Assembly: GCA_022841905.1 (NCBI GenBank)
Contig: JALHQO010000006.1
Location: forward strand, 62,001-126,000
DNA length: 64,000 bases
Source of the DNA: Hyphomonadaceae bacterium
Lineage (GTDB): Bacteria; Pseudomonadota; Alphaproteobacteria; Caulobacterales; Aquidulcibacteraceae
Direction of reading: 5' to 3'
In this document: one piece after another, positions 58,546-64,000 of the stretch
Numbering within the stretch: position 1 is the first letter of the stretch
Layout: every line of letters starts with the position of its first letter
The notes under the pieces: generated by a model
Told to the model about the DNA's origin: nothing
What the model saw: the letters and a program-made list of their open reading frames with translations, nothing else
Database searches by the model: none
Position numbers and translations under genes: made by a program

Positions 58546-59550
58546 GTGTTGCGCACCTATCTCGACTTTGAAAAGCCGGTCGCCGAGATCGAAGCCAAGA
58601 TTGAGGAGCTTCAGGCCCTGGCCGAAGCTTCCGGCGCTGACGCGATCAGCCAAGGCGTTGAACTCTCGCGCTTGAAGACCAAAGCCGAGAGCCAACTCGC
58701 GCTCATCTATTCCAAGCTCGACGCCTGGCAGAAGACGCAAGTCGCCCGCCATCCCGAGCGTCCGCGCTTTCGCGATTACGTCTCCTCGCTCGTCACCGAT
58801 TTCATCGAGCTTTCCGGCGATCGCAATTACGGCGAAGACGCCGCCATCCTAGGCGGCACCGGCAAATTCCTGGGCCGCCCCGTCGTCGTGCTCGGCCACG
58901 AAAAGGGCCGCACGACACAAGAGCGCTTGAAGCACAATTTCGGTATGGCGCGTCCCGAAGGCTATCGCAAAGCCGTGCGCCTGATGGATCTCGCTGACCG
59001 CTTCTCGCTTCCCGTCGTCAGCTTCGTCGATACGGCTGGCGCCTATCCTGGCATCGGCGCCGAAGAGCGCGGCCAGGGTGAAGCGATCGCGCGAAGCACC
59101 GAACGCTGCCTCACGCTTGGCGTGCCGATGGTGGCCGTGATCGCGGGCGAGGGCGGCTCTGGCGGCGCAATCGCTATCGCGGCGGCCAACAAAGTGCTGA
59201 TGCTTGAACACTCGATCTATTCGGTGATCAGCCCCGAAGGCGCCGCCTCGATCCTTTACAAGAAAAAAGACGGCGACGAGCCGAAGCCTGATCGCGTCAA
59301 AGACGTCGCCAATTCACTGAAGATCACCGCGCAAGATTTGCTCGAACTCAGCGTCATCGACGACATCATCCAAGAACCCATGGGCGGCGCCCACCGCGAA
59401 CCCGCCGCCGCCATCGCCAGCGTCGGCGCCGCCGTCGCCGCCGTGCTCGACGATTTCGTCGGCCTCACCCGAACCGAAATCCGTCATCAGCGTCGTGATC
59501 GGTTTTTGGCGATCGGCAGATTTGAAGACGGCGTCGCGCCGGGCGTTTGA
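58546..59550 (+). CDS. accA: Acetyl-CoA carboxylase, carboxyltransferase subunit alpha
   Basis: AccA with AccD transfers CO2 from biotin to acetyl-CoA, the first step of fatty-acid synthesis. The 334-residue protein has the N-terminal helices (YLDFEKPVAEIEAKIEELQ), HPERPRFRDYV, FVDTAGAYPGIGAEERGQGEAIA-type oxyanion region, and EGGSGGAIAIA. The C-terminal 20 residues past the family core (RRDRFLAIGRFEDG) are a small extension. Start GTG 58546 (VLRTYLDFE) matches the usual N-terminus. Confidence 0.95.
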   Translation: MLRTYLDFEKPVAEIEAKIEELQALAEASGADAISQGVELSRLKTKAESQLALIYSKLDAWQKTQVARHPERPRFRDYVSSLVTDFIELSGDRNYGEDAAILGGTGKFLGRPVVVLGHEKGRTTQERLKHNFGMARPEGYRKAVRLMDLADRFSLPVVSFVDTAGAYPGIGAEERGQGEAIARSTERCLTLGVPMVAVIAGEGGSGGAIAIAAANKVLMLEHSIYSVISPEGAASILYKKKDGDEPKPDRVKDVANSLKITAQDLLELSVIDDIIQEPMGGAHREPAAAIASVGAAVAAVLDDFVGLTRTEIRHQRRDRFLAIGRFEDGVAPGV

Positions 59551-59616
59551 GCCATTCATCTTGCGCTCAGGCTCTACGGTGCTCAGATAAGCAGCATCCC
59601 ACCGGAGGCCGCCCTC

Positions 59617-60195
59617 ATGTCCGATAAAAATCCCATCTCCCGCCGCGCCGCAGCCCTTGGCCTCGCCGCCAGCGCGCTCGCGCCCGCGACGGCGTTTGCG
59701 CAAGAGCCGCAGACTTATTCCGAGGATGAGATACTTGCTGCTGCGCAGCGTTTCTTCGGCGCCGGCGCCGAAGGTCTGGCCACCGTTGTCAGCCGCGTGT
59801 TCGATGAGCTTGGTCGGCCGAACGGCTACATTGAAGGCAATGAAGGCTCTGGCGCCATCGGTGTCGGCCTGCGCTATGGCGACGGGCGCTTGCGTTTCAA
59901 AGGCCGGCGCAGCGTCACGCGCGTTTACTGGCAGGGGCCCTCGATCGGCTTCGACACCGGCGGCAACGCCTCGCGCGTGTTCACGCTGGTTTACGGCACG
60001 ACCAACCCGGATAGCATCTTCCAGCGTTTCCCGGGCGTCGATGGATCGGCCTATTTCATCGGCGGCGTCGGCGTGAACTATCAGCGCCGCGATCACATCA
60101 CGCTCGCGCCGATGCGCGCTGGGGTCGGGTTCCGCCTCGGCGCCAATGTCGGCTATCTGGCCTATTCGCGCCGGCGTCGCATCAACCCATTTTGA
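59617..60195 (+). CDS. DUF1134 exported protein
   Basis: The 192-residue protein has a twin-arginine-type signal (SRRAAALGLAASALAPATAFA) and the DUF1134 domain: YSEDEILAAAQRFFGAGAEG, GRPNGYIEGNEGSGAIGVGLRYG, YWQGPSIGFDTGGNASRVF and GVNYQRRDHITLAPMRAGVG. DUF1134 is near-exclusive to Alphaproteobacteria and resembles EipA, an envelope-integrity protein in Brucella. That role is by family only. Start ATG 59617. Confidence 0.87.
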   Translation: MSDKNPISRRAAALGLAASALAPATAFAQEPQTYSEDEILAAAQRFFGAGAEGLATVVSRVFDELGRPNGYIEGNEGSGAIGVGLRYGDGRLRFKGRRSVTRVYWQGPSIGFDTGGNASRVFTLVYGTTNPDSIFQRFPGVDGSAYFIGGVGVNYQRRDHITLAPMRAGVGFRLGANVGYLAYSRRRRINPF

Positions 60196-60227
60196 TAAAG
60201 TTCTGATCGCATCGGCGCCATAATTGT

Positions 60228-60258
60228 GGTGCGTTCTCTCCGATAGGGGAGAACCACC
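60228..60258 (+). promoter_or_regulatory. Hairpin burying the ribosome site of the beta-propeller gene
   Basis: GGTG (60228–60231), a bulged C, then GTTCTCTCC (60233–60241) pairs with GGGGAGAAC (60246–60254) and CACC (60255–60258) around GATA. The 3' arm contains GGGGAG, the Shine–Dalgarno for ATG 60259. About 13 pairs including one U·G. Confidence 0.7.
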
Positions 60259-62280
60259 ATGAGCGTACGTTGGCTGGCGGCTGCGGCTGTCCTTGTTATG
60301 GCAACCTCGGCGGTCGCACAGACCAAGCGTCCGCAGGAGCCGGTGGTGACGCCGGTTTGGGATCAACTCGAACGCTTCGCCAGCGAAACTGAGTTCCAGC
60401 GCTATCTGCAAGACTTCCAGCGCGCCGCCGGCCATTTGCGCCGCCGCGACTATGGCGCAGCCGATGGCTTTGCCCCTCCCGTGCCGCCGCCGCCACCACC
60501 ACCGCCACCGCCGCCTCCGTCAGCGCCGATGGCTGGCGCGGCCGCGGCCGAGAGCGGCATCATCGTCACCGGCTCTGCGCAGCCGTCGAGCGGCGAGCCG
60601 TCCTCGATCACCAACACGCAGACGCAAGGCGTCGACGAAGGCGGCATCGTCAAACAGATCGGCCGCTTCTTGGTCGTGCTGCAAGACGGACGCTTGTTCG
60701 TCGTCGATACGCGCGCCGGCCCAGAGCAAAACGGCCTCGCGCTCGCTAACCGCACCAACGTCTATCGCTGGCGCGGGCAGGACACTTGGTTCGACGAAAT
60801 GCTGACCAGCGGCAATCGCGTGCTGGTCGCCGGTTATTCCTATCGCGAGCGCGCCTCTGAAATCACCGTGCTGACGCTGAGCGACGATGGCCAGCTGACG
60901 CGCGAAGCGACGTACTACATCAGCTCGAACGATTATTACGACGTCGAGAATTACGCCACGCGCCTCGTCAACGGCAATCTCGTCATCTACACGCCGCTCG
61001 ACCTCTCATCGCTCAACGCCATGCGTCCGGTGCAATGGCCGCTGGTGCGCCGCTGGATCCGCGACGGCGACAATCGCGCCGTCACCACCGCCGGCCGGCC
61101 GCTGTTCGATGCGCAAGACATCTACAAGCCGGTGCAAAGCCTGCATCAGCCGACGGTGCACTCAGTCTCCGTCTGCCCGCTCGGGAACGTCCGCGCCGGC
61201 GACGAGTTCGAGTGCCGCACCACCGCGTTCGTTGGTGGCGGCGAGCGCGAGTTTTTCGTCTCGACGTCGGATATCTATCTCTGGGTCACACCGCAACCAT
61301 GGGATGACGCCTTGCCCGCCTGCGATCGCGCCGAGAGCTTGCCCGCTACGCTCTATCGCGTACCGCTCGACAATTCCGCGCCCTCCGCGCTCTTTGCGCG
61401 TGGCGTGCCGATGAACCAATTGGCGCTCGACGCGTCCGGCACTGAATTCCGCGCGCTGCTCAATCAAGACACGCGCGACTGCGGCACGAGCCAGCGCGAC
61501 GATCTCAACGTCTCATACTTCCGCGCGCCCTTCACCGCGTTTGGCACGCGCCCGCGCCAAGCGCCGCAATCGAGCTATACGCGCACGCCAAGCCCCGGCG
61601 GTCGCGCTTACGAAGTGCGCTACACCCAAACCCACGTCGTCTATGGCGGCCGGCAAAGCCGAACCTCGTCACCACCCGGCGAGAACGCTGAGCCGCTGAC
61701 CGGCCGCGTGATCGCCGTGCCGCTCGATCGCCCGCGCGCCTCGACCACGCTCACAGCGCCGCACAACATTATCCGCGTCGAGCGCGCCGGCGGCGACATC
61801 GTGCTCACCGGCTATCGCACCGATGCGGGTCTCTCAGTGTCATTGCTCGATCTCAACGGCCGCCCGCGCATCACGCAAACGCAGCTGCTGCAGAACCGCT
61901 ACGAATCCGAAGGCCGCAGCCACGCCTTCAACGCACTCGTGCGTCCGGAAGGGGATGGCATTATGGGGCTGCCGACGGTGACGCGCGTTAAAGAAGGCAA
62001 TCGTTGGCATTGGCGCTCTGGGGCGTCCGACATCAGCTATCTCACGCTGAGCGCCGCGGGCCAGCTCGCCGACGCCGGCACGCTGAACGCCGATCCGAAT
62101 GCGCGCGATCCGAGCTATCAGTGCGAAGTCTCGTGCGTTGATTGGTACGGCAACACGCGCGCGCTCTTCATCGGCAACCGCGTGTTCGGTTTATCGGCGA
62201 CGGAGTTGATTGAAGGCGCGCTTGAAAACGGCCGCGTTGTCGAACGCCAGCGTCTCAATCTCTCGCGCCCACCTGCGTAG
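60259..62280 (+). CDS. Secreted beta-propeller-domain protein with polyproline stretch
   Basis: The 673-residue protein has a signal peptide (residues 1–20), an N-terminal helix (WDQLERFASETEFQRYLQDF), a run of 12 prolines around 75–87, and a large domain from ~110 with TNTQTQGVDEGGIVKQIGR, the start of the 'secreted C-terminal beta-propeller' family (PF09826-like). Those proteins are exported and of unknown function. ESGIIVTGSA, just after the proline run, resembles the TonB-box-like 'IVVTGSR' of outer-membrane receptors. Translation is probably limited by the hairpin at 60228–60258. Confidence 0.83.
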   Translation: MSVRWLAAAAVLVMATSAVAQTKRPQEPVVTPVWDQLERFASETEFQRYLQDFQRAAGHLRRRDYGAADGFAPPVPPPPPPPPPPPPSAPMAGAAAAESGIIVTGSAQPSSGEPSSITNTQTQGVDEGGIVKQIGRFLVVLQDGRLFVVDTRAGPEQNGLALANRTNVYRWRGQDTWFDEMLTSGNRVLVAGYSYRERASEITVLTLSDDGQLTREATYYISSNDYYDVENYATRLVNGNLVIYTPLDLSSLNAMRPVQWPLVRRWIRDGDNRAVTTAGRPLFDAQDIYKPVQSLHQPTVHSVSVCPLGNVRAGDEFECRTTAFVGGGEREFFVSTSDIYLWVTPQPWDDALPACDRAESLPATLYRVPLDNSAPSALFARGVPMNQLALDASGTEFRALLNQDTRDCGTSQRDDLNVSYFRAPFTAFGTRPRQAPQSSYTRTPSPGGRAYEVRYTQTHVVYGGRQSRTSSPPGENAEPLTGRVIAVPLDRPRASTTLTAPHNIIRVERAGGDIVLTGYRTDAGLSVSLLDLNGRPRITQTQLLQNRYESEGRSHAFNALVRPEGDGIMGLPTVTRVKEGNRWHWRSGASDISYLTLSAAGQLADAGTLNADPNARDPSYQCEVSCVDWYGNTRALFIGNRVFGLSATELIEGALENGRVVERQRLNLSRPPA

Positions 62281-62281
62281 C

Positions 62282-62306
62282 GCAAAAGTTCCCAGGGAAC
62301 TTTCGC
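62282..62306. other. Near-perfect inverted repeat after the beta-propeller gene
   Basis: GCAAAAGTTCCC-A-GGGAACTTTCGC, one mismatch over 12 bp per arm, in the 178-bp gap before ompA. A 1-nt centre makes a plain hairpin unlikely to fold tightly, so a protein-binding site is as likely as a transcript end. Confidence 0.45.
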
Positions 62307-62458
62307 AGTCAAGAAGCGCGCTTCATTCGATGGAGTGCGACTGCTTTGTCACATGTCGCATCCAAGCGCAGGTCATCTGCGACACCTTGGACGGGCCTTA
62401 ACTCATCGGCGTTCAAATGCTTCCGCGGGGATCAATTGCATCACCCAAGGGACTTACC

Positions 62459-63502
62459 ATGAATTTGAAATCCACTCTGGCGCTCACCGCGCTTCTCGCT
62501 GGCGGCGCTGTCGCCGTCCCAGCCGCGGCTGACACGCGCGACATTTATGTTCGCGGCGATATCGGCGTCACCGTCGAAGGCGAACTCGAAGTTATCGAAG
62601 AAGCGGACATTGACGACGAAGAGATGGCCGCGATCGGCATCGGCCGCGGCTTCGAGAACGGCTTCCGTCTCGAAGGCGAGTTCGCTTATCGCGACAACCA
62701 GTTCGAAGAAGACGTGGCGCTCGGCGCCGTCGCTGAAGCCAAAGCGATCTCGCTGATGGCCAACCTGTTCTACGACTTCAACCGTCACGGCAGCCTGCAA
62801 CCGTATATCGGCCTCGGCGTCGGCGCGGCGCAGATCGAATCCGAAGGCAGCGGCGTGCTCTTCGGTTGGGACGACGAATATACCGGCGTGGCCTATCAGG
62901 GGCTCGTGGGCGTCAATTGGCAGTTCCACCAAAACTGGAGCGCCGATCTCGGCTATCGCTACTTCGTCGTGCCGGACGCCGAATTTGACGGCGTTGTCGA
63001 CATCACGCCCACCGCCTTCGAAGGCGATTATACCCACGAAGCGGTAACGCTCGGATTGCGCTACACGTTCGGCTCACCGGCGCCTGCGCCAGTTGCGGCG
63101 GCGCCGCCGCCGCCGCCGCGTCCGGCGCCCGCGCCGCAACCGCAGCCGCAAGCACAAGCGTGCCCGGTCTCGGAGTTCGTCGTGTACTTCGAATGGGATC
63201 GCTCGGCGCTCAATCAAGCGGCGCTTGAAACCGTCGACGCCGCCACCGCGCGCGCACGTCAGTGCAACGTGAACTCGGCTGTGGTCGTCGGCCATACCGA
63301 TACGTCGGGTTCGCCGGCCTACAATGAAGAACTCTCGGAGCGTCGTGCATCTATCGTGCGCGATGCGATGGTGGCCCGCGGCTTTGCGGCCGGCGCCATT
63401 CGCACTGAAGCCCGCGGCGAAGGCGCGCTCGCGCGTCCGACCGCCGATGGTGTCCGCGAACCGCTGAACCGCCGCACGGCGGTGACGATCAGCTTCCGCT
63501 AA
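62459..63502 (+). CDS. OmpA-family outer-membrane protein
   Basis: The 347-residue protein has a signal peptide (to ~25), an 8-strand barrel (~26–205; e.g. LMANLFYDFNRHGSLQPYIG and VTLGLRYTFG), a Pro-rich linker (PAPVAAAPPPPPRPAPAPQP) and an OmpA C-terminal domain (~240–347) with VVYFEWDRSALNQAALETVD and VVVGHTDTSGSPAYNEELSE, ending NRRTAVTISF. The last domain binds peptidoglycan and ties wall to outer membrane. Start ATG 62459 follows AAGGGA. A terminator follows at 63530. Confidence 0.93.
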   Translation: MNLKSTLALTALLAGGAVAVPAAADTRDIYVRGDIGVTVEGELEVIEEADIDDEEMAAIGIGRGFENGFRLEGEFAYRDNQFEEDVALGAVAEAKAISLMANLFYDFNRHGSLQPYIGLGVGAAQIESEGSGVLFGWDDEYTGVAYQGLVGVNWQFHQNWSADLGYRYFVVPDAEFDGVVDITPTAFEGDYTHEAVTLGLRYTFGSPAPAPVAAAPPPPPRPAPAPQPQPQAQACPVSEFVVYFEWDRSALNQAALETVDAATARARQCNVNSAVVVGHTDTSGSPAYNEELSERRASIVRDAMVARGFAAGAIRTEARGEGALARPTADGVREPLNRRTAVTISFR

Positions 63503-63529
63503 CACTGAAGCCCGTTCGAACCAAAGCTG

Positions 63530-63566
63530 GAGGCGGCGGAGCTCAAACTCCGCCGCCTCTTTCTTT
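63530..63566. terminator. Terminator between ompA-like and K+ channel genes
   Basis: GAGGCGGCGGAG (63530–63541), loop CTCAAA, CTCCGCCGCCTC (63548–63559), then TTTCTTT. A 12-bp stem that can serve the ompA-like gene; the convergent channel gene ends at 63570. Confidence 0.88.
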
Positions 63567-63569
63567 GCG

Positions 63570-64000
63570 CTACTCCGTCGGTGCGCGCTTGGCCTTGGCG
63601 TCATGCGCCTTTTGCGCGCGTTCGTGACGCTCGCGAAACTCCTCCGCAAACGCCGAAGCCAGAATACCAGTCGGCATCGCCACGATGCCGATGCCTGCGA
63701 GCGCGACAATGCCGGCCGCAACGCGCCCCCACGCCGTTTCAGGATAGACGTCGCCATAACCGACAGTCGTCAGAGTCACGATCGCCCACCAGAGCGAGCG
63801 GATGATCGAGCCGAACGCCTCGGGCTTCTCTTCGCCTTCAATGAAATAGAGCATCATCGCCGCGATATAGAGTTGCGCCGCCGCGACGCAGAGCGCGGCC
63901 AGCAACGGCGCCCAAGCGCGCTTCACTGCCGAGCCGACAATCGCAAACGCCGGCACGTAGCGCGCCAGCTTGAATAAGCGGAAGAGGCGCAAGGCCCGCA
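63570..64000 (-). CDS. Voltage-gated-type K+ channel, partial
   Basis: The frame runs off the right edge. Visible from the window end: RALRLFRLFKLARYVPAF, an S4-like Arg/Lys repeat; a helix S5 (LLAALCVAAAQLYIAAMMLYFIEG); pore helix and selectivity filter SLWWAIVTLTTVGYGDVYPE with TVGYGD; and S6 (AAGIVALAGIGIVAMPTGIL) then a charged tail. It would conduct K+ across the inner membrane. The earlier S1–S3 lie outside the window. The partial frame remains open to the edge. Confidence 0.9.
   Translation of the reverse strand, partial: RALRLFRLFKLARYVPAFAIVGSAVKRAWAPLLAALCVAAAQLYIAAMMLYFIEGEEKPEAFGSIIRSLWWAIVTLTTVGYGDVYPETAWGRVAAGIVALAGIGIVAMPTGILASAFAEEFRERHERAQKAHDAKAKRAPTE

Noticed and set aside
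62295-62325. GGGAAC followed by GCGCTT, considered as an EcfG (general stress) promoter
   Set aside because: The −10 part does not match CGTT at the required distance, and the GGAAC lies inside a palindrome that explains it better.

Overview
The window comes from a high-GC Alphaproteobacterium. Several neighbourhoods are typical of that class: hemF–trmL next to petABC, gap/pgk/fba followed by thiE, zapA–6S RNA–5-formyl-THF cyclo-ligase, an NDUFA9-like dehydrogenase near uppP and gltDB, and infC…rpmI–rplT–pheS–pheT. Small palindromic GC-rich repeats and many short membrane or lipoprotein genes suggest a Caulobacterales/Hyphomonadaceae-type organism; that placement is an inference. The window has no rRNA, tRNA, CRISPR array, transposase or integrase that I could recognise.

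Layout. 1–5.1 kb: the end of a Nudix-like gene, a small accessory group (AraC regulator, VOC protein, small membrane protein, DUF1801), the CCA-adding enzyme, an acyltransferase, and an AbrB–Doc toxin–antitoxin pair with a double-palindrome operator. 5.1–9.6 kb: hemF–trmL divergent from petABC (cytochrome bc1), with an unusually enlarged cytochrome b. 9.65–13.4 kb: CPBP protease, SleB hydrolase, ClpP, DJ-1/PfpI protein. 13.4–20.4 kb: a long minus-strand run from gap through pgk and fba to thiE, with small membrane and DUF genes between. 20.5–23.5 kb: a short zapA partner, zapA, 6S RNA, 5-formyl-THF cyclo-ligase, CBS protein, YebC. 23.5–28 kb: a repeat-bearing secreted protein, an NDUFA9-like dehydrogenase, a DUF433/DUF5615 toxin–antitoxin candidate, DUF488, a PhnA-like protein, uppP. 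28.2–34.1 kb: gltD–gltB, glutamate synthase.

34.1–36.4 kb is the most unusual part. A protein with two TIR-like domains and a membrane diguanylate cyclase lie between two exact 20-bp direct repeats; the left copy is the 3' end of gltB. 36.5–44.3 kb: queG–mtgA, an SPFH protein, a rhodanese-like protein, lipoproteins, a protein with three TonB-C-like repeats plus a TPR partner, and an alpha/beta hydrolase. 44.4–46.7 kb: two glycosyltransferases. 46.7–53.4 kb: infC (apparently starting at AUA), a pair of paralogous lipoproteins and a membrane protein splitting the usual infC–rpmI order, then rpmI, rplT, pheS, pheT. 53.4–64 kb: patatin-like lipase, M19 dipeptidase, malyl-CoA-lyase-like enzyme, accA, DUF1134, a beta-propeller protein behind a ribosome-site hairpin, an OmpA-family porin, and a K+ channel running off the right edge.

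Most of the window is housekeeping: respiration, glycolysis, nitrogen assimilation, translation, fatty-acid synthesis and cell-envelope work. The accessory signals are the TIR/GGDEF segment, two toxin–antitoxin pairs, three families of palindromic repeats that touch gene ends and starts, and several hairpins placed on ribosome-binding sites.
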